From: Treponema sp.
GTDB lineage: Bacteria; Spirochaetota; Spirochaetia; Treponematales; Treponemataceae
Assembly (NCBI GenBank): GCA_014804005.1
Contig: JAAVAP010000023.1
Span: 1-64,000 of the forward strand
Reading direction: 5' to 3'
Length of the DNA: 64,000 nucleotides
Shown piece after piece: positions 6,873 to 15,680 of this stretch. Below the pieces are notes generated by a model. It worked only from the letters and a program-made list of their open reading frames with translations. It was not told the DNA's origin and made no database searches. The position numbers and the translations under genes are program-made. How positions within the stretch are numbered: the stretch's first letter is position 1; every line of letters begins with the position of its first letter.

Positions 6873-8894
6873 CTATTTCAAGTCAAATATGAGCGTCCGG
6901 CTCATACTTGTGGCATTTTCTGTGTCGGCCGTAACCATAACATACATTTTTCCTGCTGGATAAGTGGCAGTATCTATTTGGTACACTCCGGGTGAAGAGG
7001 GACTTACCGATTTGTGCGTACTGTTAGATTGCCCCCAAACTTCGAGCTTGGCATTTGTATATTTTGTTCCTACGCCATCAAGACTTACTTGAATCTTATT
7101 AGAAACTCCGTTATCCATTTTCGCTAAATTATAGATTCCGGCGGCATTTGCAGAAAGAGGAGTTGAAATAATAGCCGAACCGTATTCTACAGTTATGTCA
7201 TCCATATCAATATCTTGAAGTTTCCCTTCTTGAGAGATAGCACCTGAAACCTTGTTTCCGAATGACGCTATGACGCTTACATTCTTGTACGTGTACTTTT
7301 CTACCGCATCTCCGCGAGTTGAGGTCTCAGTTTCAGTACCACTGACATCCTTGATAGCACTTCCGTCCTCAAGCAGCCATGCAACAAAAGATGCACCGCC
7401 CTTTTTCAACGCAATCTGACCTGATGCTGGCTCGTCTACGTCATCAATCTTCAAAAGGTCGGCATTTGTAGTCCAACACTTATATTCTGCATATTTGGTT
7501 GTATAACTTTTTCCCGTTTCGCCTACTTTAAGCGTTCCACTGTCCGTGTTGTAGGTTATGAGCAAGCGGTTGATTCTTTGGTTGCTAGGAGCATCGTATG
7601 CAGTACAGTTAGTTTCAGTACCACCCGCCTCGCGGTCTACCCAGTCCGACACTCCGATATAGTTGCGGGCGCGCAACTGGATTTCGTACACTTTTCCTGT
7701 CTCAAGTTTGAGCACACAGGACTCATCGCCGTACATCATTGACGAGCTGGCCGTGCCGCCGAACACGGGTGAACTTGGGAAGTCCAATACTGTTTTTGTA
7801 GCACCTTTATCCATAGAAGCCATTCCGTAAACCTGTCCACCTGCTAACAATGTAGGGGCAGCGGTAGTAAAATCAGTGCCGTCGTTTGCGGATTCCACAA
7901 CGTTCAGTTCATAGTTTGTCGCATAGTCTGCCTGAGTCCATGTGACCTTGACATTGTACGTCCTGCCGTCAGAAGATTCTGAACCATTCATGAGGTATGC
8001 CTTAAGGTCTTCCGGCTCGGTAGGCATCTTTCCGATGACATCGATTACAAGATTTTCCTTCTTCAATGCATTGCCCGGATTGATGACGATAGTATCTGTG
8101 AACGAACCGATAATTTCATTGACATCATTATAGAAAATCATGGTGTATAGGTATGTTCCCGGCGGAACATCCTTGTTGTTTGCATTGAATGAAAATGTAT
8201 TACTAGAACTGGCTTTAAAGTTTTCTACTTTCGTTTCTGTGCCATTCACATCTTGATTGTTATCCTTGCGGTAGATTCCCATTGTATAGGACGTAGCGGC
8301 ATCGTCTGTATCAACGATAGTACCTTCAATGGACACTGTGCCTGGGGTGGTCAGTCCCGCAATTCCCATGACGAATGTTGCCGTGCCGCTTCCATTGCGC
8401 AGGTCAACAGAGCAGTATCCCACCAAAACAGGCTTGGTTTTCGCCGCGTCTGAGTATGCCGTCAGAACAAGATTCCAGCTCATAGCATCCATGGCGACTG
8501 TTTCATTAAAATCATACACGGTTTTGCCATCTACTGTAACTCCGGTATTAAGCGTAACTACCTCAGGACCGTATGTCATGCCTGTTTCGCTTTTTCCGGT
8601 AAGGACAAGGACAAGTTCGTCGCTTTGCTTCCCATCCCCAGCACCAATTCCGCCAATATCAAACGGATCATCGGACAAGATAGAACGTGATGCGGCCCTT
8701 TGTTGTTTTTCACAGTATGCCGCAAATTCTTTGGCATATTCCTCTGGGATTCCCGTTGCGGACAGCTGGAGCGTCACCATGCCTCTACCGCTGTCAACGC
8801 TTCCTGCCATTGAATTTGAGCAGCCGGCAAAAAGCGCGGCGGCAATCGTGATAAGTGCTACGGCATAAATGCCGCGCAGTCTTTTCAAGTTCAT
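6873..8894 (-). CDS. Large secreted lipoprotein with FN3-like region
   Basis: A 673-residue protein with a lipoprotein signal peptide ending in the lipobox LFAGC at residues 21-25, so it should be acylated and anchored in a membrane, probably surface-exposed. A short RAASRSI motif follows the mature N-terminus. Mid-protein the pattern NYELNVVE ... KVYEIQLRARNYIGVSDW resembles a fibronectin type III domain; the C-terminal third has no recognised fold. The protein at 8976-10076 is a shorter paralogue. AGGAGG lies 6 nt before ATG 8894. It is the last gene of an operon that starts with the beta-propeller gene at 12327. Function is unknown; adhesion or binding is only a guess. Confidence 0.7.
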   Translation of the reverse strand: MNLKRLRGIYAVALITIAAALFAGCSNSMAGSVDSGRGMVTLQLSATGIPEEYAKEFAAYCEKQQRAASRSILSDDPFDIGGIGAGDGKQSDELVLVLTGKSETGMTYGPEVVTLNTGVTVDGKTVYDFNETVAMDAMSWNLVLTAYSDAAKTKPVLVGYCSVDLRNGSGTATFVMGIAGLTTPGTVSIEGTIVDTDDAATSYTMGIYRKDNNQDVNGTETKVENFKASSSNTFSFNANNKDVPPGTYLYTMIFYNDVNEIIGSFTDTIVINPGNALKKENLVIDVIGKMPTEPEDLKAYLMNGSESSDGRTYNVKVTWTQADYATNYELNVVESANDGTDFTTAAPTLLAGGQVYGMASMDKGATKTVLDFPSSPVFGGTASSSMMYGDESCVLKLETGKVYEIQLRARNYIGVSDWVDREAGGTETNCTAYDAPSNQRINRLLITYNTDSGTLKVGETGKSYTTKYAEYKCWTTNADLLKIDDVDEPASGQIALKKGGASFVAWLLEDGSAIKDVSGTETETSTRGDAVEKYTYKNVSVIASFGNKVSGAISQEGKLQDIDMDDITVEYGSAIISTPLSANAAGIYNLAKMDNGVSNKIQVSLDGVGTKYTNAKLEVWGQSNSTHKSVSPSSPGVYQIDTATYPAGKMYVMVTADTENATSMSRTLIFDLK

Positions 8895-8975
8895 AAGAAC
8901 CTCCTATAAAAAATAATGTAACTTTTGCAGACAAAAATTTTTGTTTTTCTGCCTGCACCTATATCATTTCCGCGC

Positions 8976-10076
8976 TTATGGCGCGGTAACTTCCGTTGTT
9001 ATGGCGTCGTCCCATTCGGACGAAACGCCGTATGTGTTCCGCGCGCGCAAACGCACGGTGTATGTTCCCGGCGCAAGGAGCAAGACACAGCTTTTTGAGC
9101 CGTACAGCAAATCGCCGTCGCCGTATATGTCCGAGCCTGTCCCAAACAGTTCTGCGCCGTCCGCGCCGTCTGCCGAATACACGGTCGTTTGCGCTTCGGT
9201 TTCAAGCCGCAATTCGTACTGTTCGGCGTATTGCCCGCATTCCCACGAAAGCGTTACGCGGTATCTTGAGCCGTCAGGCATCGCCTCTCCGACTACTGCC
9301 GAAAGTTCTGCGGGAGCGGTAGGAAGGCGCGCGGCAATGTCAAGCGAGCCAAAATCCCGCTCACTGGTAAGTCCCGGCTCAACGATGAGCGTGTCGCAAT
9401 ACGAGCCGCACGGCGTACCATCCTCGTTTTGGCAAGAAATGCAGAGCAGGTAGTTTCCCGCGGGCACGGTCACCGCGTAATCCAGCGTGATTGTGCCGTC
9501 GTCGCCCGCGCTGAATTCCTGCTCCGTGCCGAAAATCGCCTCTCCCGGCGATGACTTTTTGTACACGCCTACAGTAACTTTCTTTACAACTCCGTTGTGC
9601 GGAATGCTTGCTTTTATGGCGGCAGTTCCGTTTCCATACAGTCCGTCGGACGAAAGGACAAAATGCACAGAAGCAGAGCCAGTCCGCATATCGGCAACGC
9701 TGAATCCACGCAGGACGGGAATTTTGCCGCCGTCCGTTGTCTTGTACGCGGTAAGCGTGAGATTCCAAAGCATCGGCTCAAGCGGAATAATTATTGTCGC
9801 GCCGGCATCCTCAATTGCCATGTCCATATTGTCAATGCGCTTTCCCGTGTTGCTCACTCCCGAAAGCGTGAAAGAATATTTTACATTGTCCGTCAAATCG
9901 TGCTGTCCTGTCGGCATAATAGAGCGCGATGCACGATTTCCGCCATTAACGCCTTCAACGGTCATAAAGAGCCGGCCTTCCTCTTGCGCTTCAAATGCAT
10001 AATCCGAGCATCCTGCGAAGACAACGGCGAGCATGAGGAAACATACATATATGAATGTGCGAACAATCCTATTCAT
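8976..10076 (-). CDS. Secreted lipoprotein, paralogue of the 673-residue lipoprotein
   Basis: A 366-residue protein with a signal peptide and lipobox VFAGC around residues 18-22. After the lipobox comes RASRSI, the same short motif as in the downstream paralogue. The order of segments (MLWNLTLTAYK, then YGSKSCVLLLAPGTY and LRARNTYGVSSEW) matches the first two thirds of that protein, including the FN3-like part. The start lies five bases after the stop of the preceding gene, with only a weak ribosome site, so translation is probably coupled. Confidence 0.7.
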   Translation of the reverse strand: MNRIVRTFIYVCFLMLAVVFAGCSDYAFEAQEEGRLFMTVEGVNGGNRASRSIMPTGQHDLTDNVKYSFTLSGVSNTGKRIDNMDMAIEDAGATIIIPLEPMLWNLTLTAYKTTDGGKIPVLRGFSVADMRTGSASVHFVLSSDGLYGNGTAAIKASIPHNGVVKKVTVGVYKKSSPGEAIFGTEQEFSAGDDGTITLDYAVTVPAGNYLLCISCQNEDGTPCGSYCDTLIVEPGLTSERDFGSLDIAARLPTAPAELSAVVGEAMPDGSRYRVTLSWECGQYAEQYELRLETEAQTTVYSADGADGAELFGTGSDIYGDGDLLYGSKSCVLLLAPGTYTVRLRARNTYGVSSEWDDAITTEVTAP

Positions 10077-10081
10077 TCAGT

Positions 10082-10606
10082 TCACCATTCCTGCGACTCA
10101 ATACGGACAGCAAGCAACGCATTGTCATAAAAGCCCTCTTCCCCCACATTCACCGCAAGGTGGATGCGGTAATAGCAGGTTTTCTTGGTCTCCTTGGCAT
10201 CGCGGTAAAAAATGCAGTCGTCCGACATGTTTATGTATACGGCGATATTCCGCGAAGTCCATTCGTATTTACCGCCATTGCTTTTGTCCGAAATAGGTTC
10301 TTCATCGGTATCTAGCGCGCCCGTAATTTTCCAGTCGTATTTGTCGCATTCTACGGGGCAGGAAAGCGCGAGCGTTGTGCTTAACACTTTGCCTTCTTCT
10401 CTGTCTTTGTCCGAAAGCGAGATTTCGTACACGTCGCGGAGCAAAAGACCCTGCGTTTCTTTCGTGAGCACAAATTCCCCTGAATCGCTCGGAATCGGCA
10501 CGAAGCAACTGTCGTAGCTTTCAAACAGCTCTTCTTTCGTGCCGCACGAGCAGAACAGGACGGCGCAAAGCGCGAGGGTGAGCGCGGCTTTTTGTCTTAT
10601 GCTCAT
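10082..10606 (-). CDS. Small lipoprotein of unknown function
   Basis: A 174-residue product with a short signal peptide (LALCAVLFCSC) ending in a lipobox Cys at residue 21. The mature part is acidic and has no recognised domain. ATG 10606 overlaps the stop of the upstream gene as ATGA, implying translational coupling. A longer frame reaching 10690 lies entirely inside the upstream gene and would hide the signal peptide, so it is rejected. Position between a propeller/barrel protein and two lipoproteins suggests a shared cell-envelope complex. Confidence 0.65.
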   Translation of the reverse strand: MSIRQKAALTLALCAVLFCSCGTKEELFESYDSCFVPIPSDSGEFVLTKETQGLLLRDVYEISLSDKDREEGKVLSTTLALSCPVECDKYDWKITGALDTDEEPISDKSNGGKYEWTSRNIAVYINMSDDCIFYRDAKETKKTCYYRIHLAVNVGEEGFYDNALLAVRIESQEW

Positions 10607-12327
10607 TTTTTGCCCCCTTTGCTTTTGCTTCCGCCTTTGCCTTTCAGCTTGAAATTCGCCGTGAGAGAGATTTCGGGAATCAGCCCCCACATGCTGTCGT
10701 ATTCCGCGCCCAAAATGACCGCGACCTTGCTTATGATGACTCCCGTCCGAATCCTGCCGCCGAGCGAGAACGCCTGCTTTGACGACGTTACGCCCGGATT
10801 CATCAGCCAGCTGACTTTCGCCTCGAATGCCACTTCGGAAAAAAGGCTCACGAACGTGCTGACCGGCACTTCAACGCCAATCGGCACGAGCACTTCGCCA
10901 AAGAACAGATACGGCGGCGCGATGCGTCCGCTGCCGTCAAGCGTCTTGTACGTTGTGGGATAGTTGTCCGCCGGGAACGCCATCGCAAACCGCGCGCCAA
11001 GCCCCTCGTAGACAGGCGCGGTGAACATCGTCGTGTACCACCCGAATTCCGCCGCCGTCCCGAACTGGTAATAATTGCTCTTCTTGTCGAGCATGATCGC
11101 GGACGCTCCGATGTTGAACGCATGGAATCGCTCCCGCAACGCCGACTGAAAATTGAACGGAGCGGACTGCGCTTGCGAGCGCGGAGCGGCGGAAGAGCCG
11201 CCGTTGTTTCCTTCGCCCTCGCCTTCGCCGCCCGAATGCTCCTGCCCCGAAACCACAACCGCCGCGCCCCCGTCAAATACGGGCGTTTCGGGCACGGGCT
11301 CGTCGGGATTTCGAATCACGTCCTCGACGAGCAGCTTGTATACCGAGCCGTCCTGATGTCCCGTAAGCACCTGCTTATAGTCCGAGCTGAACGCAAAGCT
11401 GATGAGCTGGGAATCATTGTACGGCGGAATGTAGCCCAAAAAGCCGCCGTCTTCCAACGAATAGAATTCTAGAAGTCCGTCGTCGGTGAGGACTATGAGC
11501 GTACTGTCGTCCGGCGTAACAGTGAACTGGCTCACGGTGCTTCGCGCGCGGACTTCGCGCAAAACATTCCCGTTGAACGCCATGAGCGAAACGACGTTTT
11601 CTTCTATGCAGCCGTAAACACCTTTCGAGTCCGCCGAAAAGACGACGGGTGTGCGCATTCCGCTGAACGTGTCGATTTCTGAAATGAGCGCGCCGTCCAC
11701 CGCGTCCCAAACGCGAATCGAGCCGTCGGAAGACGCGGCGGCGACATGATAGGCATCCGGGCTGTACGCGAGGCCGTGGACGTTAAGCGTTCCGTCCTCA
11801 AGCTTATGCATCGCGATCAAGTTTCTGTCGCCCCTGCGCCTCAAATAAAGCATGCCCGTGCCGTCCGAAAAAGCCACGGCCAAATCGTTGCTGGTTCGGC
11901 TGAACGCCGCACAGACCACTTCCTTTCCCTCGTCGAACGAAAGCATGTAGTCGGAATCCGCGCTCACATCTTCTGCTCCCCTTTCCCGGGGAAGGCTCCA
12001 AATCGCCACGTTTTCGGAAGAAACGCCGAGAATCACGTCGCTGTATACGCCTGTTCCTTTATATCCTTCCTGGCGCGAAAAGCAGAGGTTCATTCCCTGC
12101 GGAAACGAAAAGTCGTGCAAGACATTGAGCGATTCCGCGTCGCGGACGATGACAGAATCCGCTTCGCCGAGCGCGAACAGGCTGTCGTCCCTGTTCCAAC
12201 AAATCGTCTTGACAGGCTCGGCAATCTTTACGATCATGTCCGCAGTCACCGGGATTTCCTGCGAAAAAAGAGGAGAGACACAAAGCATCAGCGCAAAGAA
12301 AATCAGGACGCGGCTAGAACGGGGCAT
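10603..12327 (-). CDS. Exported beta-propeller protein with C-terminal barrel-like domain
   Basis: A 574-residue protein. Residues 1-22 form a cleavable signal peptide (SRVLIFFALMLCVSPLFSQ). Residues 30-350 contain WD40-like repeats (LAYSPDAYHVAAASSDGSIRV; FAFSSDYKQVLTGHQDGSVY). A Gly/Glu/Ser-rich linker follows at about 380-400, then an alternating-strand region (FNIGASAIMLDK to ISLTANFKL) like a small outer-membrane barrel. The lysine/glycine-rich tail is unusual for a barrel, which normally ends in Phe. ATG 12327 is chosen because it starts the signal peptide. Its only ribosome-site candidate is a G9 run 5 nt upstream (12333-12341). First gene of the lipoprotein operon. Confidence 0.68.
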   Translation of the reverse strand: MPRSSRVLIFFALMLCVSPLFSQEIPVTADMIVKIAEPVKTICWNRDDSLFALGEADSVIVRDAESLNVLHDFSFPQGMNLCFSRQEGYKGTGVYSDVILGVSSENVAIWSLPRERGAEDVSADSDYMLSFDEGKEVVCAAFSRTSNDLAVAFSDGTGMLYLRRRGDRNLIAMHKLEDGTLNVHGLAYSPDAYHVAAASSDGSIRVWDAVDGALISEIDTFSGMRTPVVFSADSKGVYGCIEENVVSLMAFNGNVLREVRARSTVSQFTVTPDDSTLIVLTDDGLLEFYSLEDGGFLGYIPPYNDSQLISFAFSSDYKQVLTGHQDGSVYKLLVEDVIRNPDEPVPETPVFDGGAAVVVSGQEHSGGEGEGEGNNGGSSAAPRSQAQSAPFNFQSALRERFHAFNIGASAIMLDKKSNYYQFGTAAEFGWYTTMFTAPVYEGLGARFAMAFPADNYPTTYKTLDGSGRIAPPYLFFGEVLVPIGVEVPVSTFVSLFSEVAFEAKVSWLMNPGVTSSKQAFSLGGRIRTGVIISKVAVILGAEYDSMWGLIPEISLTANFKLKGKGGSKSKGGKK

Positions 12328-12332
12328 TGCTA

Positions 12333-12341
12333 CCCCCCCCC
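12333..12341 (-). repeat. G9 tract before the propeller/lipoprotein operon
   Basis: Nine G on the minus strand, followed by TAGCA and then ATG, so the tract itself occupies the Shine-Dalgarno position. A change in tract length would alter the spacing to the start codon. Confidence 0.9.
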
Positions 12342-12473
12342 ATCGCCGCGCACAATGCGCCGCACAAAAAAGAGAATTTCGTCCTGAAAAAACGTTTTTG
12401 TAATTATGCTTCATTTCGCAATTCGTTTAAATTTGTCGCAAAAAAAAGCGGCAATTTTCCCAAAGTAGGCGGA

Positions 12474-12533
12474 ATTATAACACTTAAATTATTTTTTGTC
12501 GTGAGTAATTTACGCACGGTTTTGCATTTTTTT
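12474..12533 (-). promoter_or_regulatory. Promoter/operator block, copy 1
   Basis: The 38 bp at 12496-12533 are identical to 15309-15346. Read on the minus strand the block holds the near-palindrome CGTGCGTAA-A-TTACTCACG (12518-12500, one mismatch) overlapping an ACGACA -35 box, followed by a 17-nt spacer and TATAAT (12479-12474). The leader to ATG 12327 is about 140 nt. The palindrome position suggests a repressor or activator site. Confidence 0.7.
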
Positions 12534-12651
12534 GGGGAATTTTGCAAAAAAATGGCGGTTTTTTTACGAATTTTTGTATAGGGGCGAATAAAATGACCCG
12601 CATTTCGCACTCCGAAGGTTGTTTCGCACATTTCGCCCCGTGCAAAAGTTT

Positions 12652-12766
12652 GCCAAATTACCTAACGAAAAACTGCCAAATCACCTAATGAAAATATGCC
12701 AAATTGCCTAACAAATTTCCGCCAAATCACCTAACAAAAACTTGCCAAATTGCCTAAAAGATGTTA
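12652..12766. repeat. Five 23-bp iterons upstream of the DUF4143 ATPase gene
   Basis: GCCAAAT starts exactly every 23 bp at 12652, 12675, 12698, 12721 and 12744; consensus TTGCCAAATYRCCTAAC plus an A-rich tail. The last unit overlaps the -35 box of the following promoter. The same repeat occurs in three copies at 15550-15618. Confidence 0.88.
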
Positions 12767-12770
12767 TACT
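12742..12770 (+). promoter_or_regulatory. Promoter of the DUF4143 ATPase gene, probably leaderless
   Basis: TTGCCA (12742-12747), 17-nt spacer, TATACT (12765-12770). ATG follows at 12777, six bases after the -10, without a ribosome site. The -35 lies inside the last 23-bp iteron. Confidence 0.6.
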
Positions 12771-12776
12771 AAAGGC

Positions 12777-14051
12777 ATGTGTGATTATCAGCCGCGGCTT
12801 TCGGACAGACTGATTGCGCGGAAACTGAAAGGAAAGGGCGCGGTTCTCATTGAAGGTCCGAAATGGTGCGGCAAAACGACGACGGCGGAGCAGCATGCAA
12901 ACAGCATTCTTTACATGACAAAGCCCGAAGACATCAGGGAAAACCTTTCGCTGGCAGACATGAATCCGCGCAAGCTGCTTGAAGGCGACACGCCGAGGCT
13001 CATAGACGAATGGCAGATTGCGCCCAAACTGTGGGATGCGGTTCGCTTTGAGACAGACCACCGAAAAGGCTACGGGCATTTTATTTTGACCGGCTCGGCA
13101 GTTCCGCCGAAAACGGACGAGATATTCCACACGGGTACGGGCAGAGTCGCATGGATAAAGATGCGTCCGATGTCGTTGTACGAATCGGGGGAATCTACGG
13201 GCGAAGTGAGCCTGAAAAATCTTTTTGCGCGCCCCGAAGAAATCTTTGCGGAAAACGCGCTTTCTTTGGATGACATCGCGTTCCTCATTTGCAGGGGCGG
13301 CTGGCCGGGCACGCTCGGCATGGAAAAAGACATCGCGCTTGACCAGGCGAGCGACTATTATCAGGCTGTCGTCAATGCGGACATTACGCGGGCGGACGGC
13401 ATTTCGCGCGACACGGAGCGGACAAAGCGGCTCATGCGATCCTACGCGCGGCATCAGGGAACGCAGGCCGCAAACAGCGTCATACGGAACGACATGCTTG
13501 CGAACGACAGCGCAACGCTCACGGAAGACACGATTTATTCGTACACGAACGCGCTGCGAAAAATCTTCGTGATAGAAGACATGCCGGCATGGAATCCGAA
13601 CTTGCGCTCAAAAACGGCAGTCAGAACGTCCGACACGCGCTATTTCATCGACCCTTCGATTGCGGCGGCAAGCCTCGGCCTCGGTCCTGCGGACTTGAGC
13701 GACGACCTGAACACGATGGGGCTTTTTTTTGAGACGCTGTGCGCGCGGGATTTGCGGGTGTACGCGGAAGCGATAGACGGCGAAGTCTGCCATTACCGGG
13801 ACAAGTCGGGGCTTGAATGCGATGCCGTCGTCCGCCTGAAAAACGGCGCGTTCGGTTTGGTAGAAGTGAAACTCGGCGGCGACCACTTAATAGAAGAAGG
13901 CGCGGCAAACTTGCGGAAGCTCGCCGCGAAAATCGACACGACGAAAATGAAAGAGCCGTCATTCCTCATGGTGCTCACCGCCGTCGGAAAATACGCCTAC
14001 CAACGAAAAGACGGCGTGTTCGTCGTGCCTGTTGGCACGTTGCGGGATTAG
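12777..14051 (+). CDS. AAA-family ATPase with DUF4143 domain
   Basis: A 424-residue protein. The Walker A loop is IEGPKWCGKTTT near residue 30, and a DEW follows at about 80 (RLIDEWQIAP). The C-terminal part is a DUF4143-type nuclease-like domain with YRDKSGLECDAVV and LVEVKLGG, resembling the PD-(D/E)XK core (D...ExK). Such proteins are frequent, often multicopy, in gut bacteria; their role is unsettled, with mobility or defence roles suggested. The start is set by the predicted leaderless promoter. A four-hairpin element follows the stop. Confidence 0.8.
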   Translation: MCDYQPRLSDRLIARKLKGKGAVLIEGPKWCGKTTTAEQHANSILYMTKPEDIRENLSLADMNPRKLLEGDTPRLIDEWQIAPKLWDAVRFETDHRKGYGHFILTGSAVPPKTDEIFHTGTGRVAWIKMRPMSLYESGESTGEVSLKNLFARPEEIFAENALSLDDIAFLICRGGWPGTLGMEKDIALDQASDYYQAVVNADITRADGISRDTERTKRLMRSYARHQGTQAANSVIRNDMLANDSATLTEDTIYSYTNALRKIFVIEDMPAWNPNLRSKTAVRTSDTRYFIDPSIAAASLGLGPADLSDDLNTMGLFFETLCARDLRVYAEAIDGEVCHYRDKSGLECDAVVRLKNGAFGLVEVKLGGDHLIEEGAANLRKLAAKIDTTKMKEPSFLMVLTAVGKYAYQRKDGVFVVPVGTLRD

Positions 14052-14060
14052 CGGCAAGGC

Positions 14061-14160
14061 GCGAGTTTGCAGCGAAGCGAAAAATCGCAGTCAATAAGCG
14101 AGTTTCTGAAAGAAACTCGGCATTAAAATAGGCAACGCTAAACTAGTTGCCTATTTTAAT
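14061..14160. repeat. Four-hairpin intergenic element, copy B (hairpins 2-4)
   Basis: The units are GCGAGTTT...AAAATCGC (14061-14088), CGAGTTTCT/AGAAACTCG (14099-14119) and ATTAAAATAGGCAAC/GTTGCCTATTTTAAT (14122-14136 / 14146-14160, perfect). Hairpin 1 is missing. It fills the gap between two convergent genes and ends three bases from the lipoprotein stop. Confidence 0.85.
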
Positions 14161-14162
14161 TG

Positions 14163-15143
14163 TTAGTCTATCCTGTCGTATGTTATTTCCTCGTTATTAG
14201 GGTTGCTGAGATCAGGATTGGGTGTCGTCAATTTGTCGTTGTCAATCGTTCCGGAAAGCGTAGGAAATCCCGCGATAGTCACAGACGGTTGTCCGTTCTT
14301 TGTTGTGTCGCCCGTGTATGTTCCCGCAAAGCCGTTGGTAATCTGGTCGTTGACTTTTTTGTTCATAACGATCATGAACGTGCCGTCGCTATAGAAATAC
14401 ATGGTTTCAATGAAGGGGATGCCAGTTTCGCTTTTGGTCGTCGCGCGCCACGCCGTGGCGAGCGTCCTGTCGTCGGCGATGTTTGTGTATGTGTCTCCGT
14501 CATACGTCATCGTGCTGCCGGAAATTGCGGCGGACTTGTAGTCGGCGTATTCATTGTTATCGTCCAGCAAGGCGAGCTGTACGGTGCCGTCTTTGCCTGC
14601 ATTCCCAGTGTACACAAGCGGATGGCAGGTGATATTGTCGCCTGTCTTGATGACCTGCATCGCCCGGTCGTCATTGTAGAAATAGACGGTTTTGTCTGTT
14701 TTCTGCCATGCCGTGACGAGCGTCTGAATCCTTTCAAGTTTGAGATTCTCGCCGCCAATATTCATAGAAATATTGCTCGCGTCTTCTCGCTCGGCGATTT
14801 TCGCAGTGCCGCTGCCCGTCCTTTTCCCGGAAGTGAAAGACAGGGTTATATCGGCTTCGTCTTTTGTGACATTCCCGATGTACGTTCCCGATGATGTCGC
14901 GGCATTCGAAGTAACTGCGCGCGCCAAAACGGATTTTGTGGCGGCATTTTCCTCTTTGAATTCGACCGTTCCGTTTGTGTAGAACGTCAGTTCCGAGTTT
15001 ACCGTCGTCATCCGCGCAACGATTTCACCGCCTACAACCGGATTCTCGCCGCCGTCGCTTCCGTTACTGCAAGAGGCAAATATAATACCCCCCCCTACGA
15101 GAGCAAGCACAAGTGCCGCTTTCATTCCGAACATTTTTTTCAT
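14163..15143 (-). CDS. Lipoprotein with a G8 tract in its signal peptide
   Basis: A 326-residue protein with lipobox IFASC ending at Cys25. Two similar halves are visible, each with a YFYNDDRAMQV- or YFYSDGTFMIV-like strand and a TYTG/VYTG turn, suggesting an internal repeat of a small beta-rich domain. Residues 17-19 (Gly-Gly-Gly) are encoded by G8 at 15088-15095, inside the hydrophobic core of the signal peptide. A one-base change would abolish the protein. GGAGG precedes ATG 15143. The promoter shares its operator block with the lipoprotein operon at 12.3 kb. Confidence 0.75.
   Translation of the reverse strand: MKKMFGMKAALVLALVGGGIIFASCSNGSDGGENPVVGGEIVARMTTVNSELTFYTNGTVEFKEENAATKSVLARAVTSNAATSSGTYIGNVTKDEADITLSFTSGKRTGSGTAKIAEREDASNISMNIGGENLKLERIQTLVTAWQKTDKTVYFYNDDRAMQVIKTGDNITCHPLVYTGNAGKDGTVQLALLDDNNEYADYKSAAISGSTMTYDGDTYTNIADDRTLATAWRATTKSETGIPFIETMYFYSDGTFMIVMNKKVNDQITNGFAGTYTGDTTKNGQPSVTIAGFPTLSGTIDNDKLTTPNPDLSNPNNEEITYDRID
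15088..15095 (-). repeat. G8 tract inside a lipoprotein signal peptide
   Basis: Minus strand GTA-G8-TATTATA encodes Val-Gly-Gly-Gly-Ile-Ile. The tract is in frame here (gene on); slippage of one base would give early truncation. Confidence 0.9.
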
Positions 15144-15286
15144 GTTTTCCTCCGCGCTTTACTTCCGCCGAAGATTGTTTTGTACATTCCGATTGCGTCC
15201 GCGCCGCGACTGTGCAAAAATCCGCCGCCAGCGTTTATTTGCTCGCATTGCGGCGCGTCCTTTGTGGAATGATTTTTAAGGCTAAA

Positions 15287-15346
15287 ATTATAGCAGGTTT
15301 TAATTTTCTTGTCGTGAGTAATTTACGCACGGTTTTGCATTTTTTT
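15287..15346 (-). promoter_or_regulatory. Promoter/operator block, copy 2
   Basis: The 38 bp at 15309-15346 match 12496-12533 exactly, with the same 17-nt spacing to TATAAT (15292-15287) and a leader of similar length, about 137 nt, to ATG 15143. The sequences between block and gene are otherwise different, so the block itself is conserved. Confidence 0.7.
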
Positions 15347-15549
15347 CGAGGATTTTGCCAAAGTGCTTTTCCGCTTGTAAGCGGAGGAACTTTATTGGAG
15401 GGAGACAACCCCTCTACTCGGAAGCGGGGGTTTTCTCCCTCCAAACCACCCTCTTTCCCCAGCACCGCTTAGGGCTGCCGCCCTAAGAACCTGCTTTGCC
15501 TTTGCCGAAGATTTTTCATACGTTCTGACCGCACCACGTACAAAAGTTT

Positions 15550-15618
15550 GCCAAATCACCTAACGAAAACTTGCCAAACTACCGAACAAAATTCTGCCAA
15601 ATTGCCTAACGAATCCGA
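15550..15618. repeat. Three 23-bp iterons upstream of the histidine kinase gene
   Basis: GCCAAA starts at 15550, 15573 and 15596, the same 23-bp unit as at 12652-12766 and preceded by the same CAAAAGTTT. The remainder of 15144-15680 contains the operator block, a GC-rich stretch around 15390-15500 with inverted GGGAG/CTCCC segments, and no gene. Confidence 0.85.
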
Positions 15619-15666
15619 CTCGTATTCCTGCCCTCGCGCCCCCTCCCACATTCCCCGAAAATGTGC

Positions 15667-15672
15667 TATACT
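15667..15672 (+). promoter_or_regulatory. -10 box of the histidine kinase operon, near-leaderless
   Basis: TATACT lies eight bases before ATG 15681, and there is no Shine-Dalgarno sequence. No good -35 is seen at 17 nt, so an activator binding the upstream iterons could be needed; this is inference. Confidence 0.45.
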
Positions 15673-15680
15673 GTCTCCGC

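Noticed and set aside
10603..12414. N-terminally extended propeller protein from 12414
   Set aside because: The extension (RRWGGVA before the Met) reads through the G9 tract and would mask an obvious signal peptide at 12327. It remains possible only as a slippage-dependent product.
12652..12766. CRISPR or replication origin
   Set aside because: The 23-bp units are contiguous without spacers, occur at two loci, and there is no replication initiator gene beside them; a regulatory array is the simpler reading.
15380..15500. Small gene in the GC-rich stretch between the lipoprotein and kinase genes
   Set aside because: Frames there are short, lack ribosome sites and consist of inverted GGGAG/CTCCC segments; a structured non-coding or degenerate repeat is more likely.
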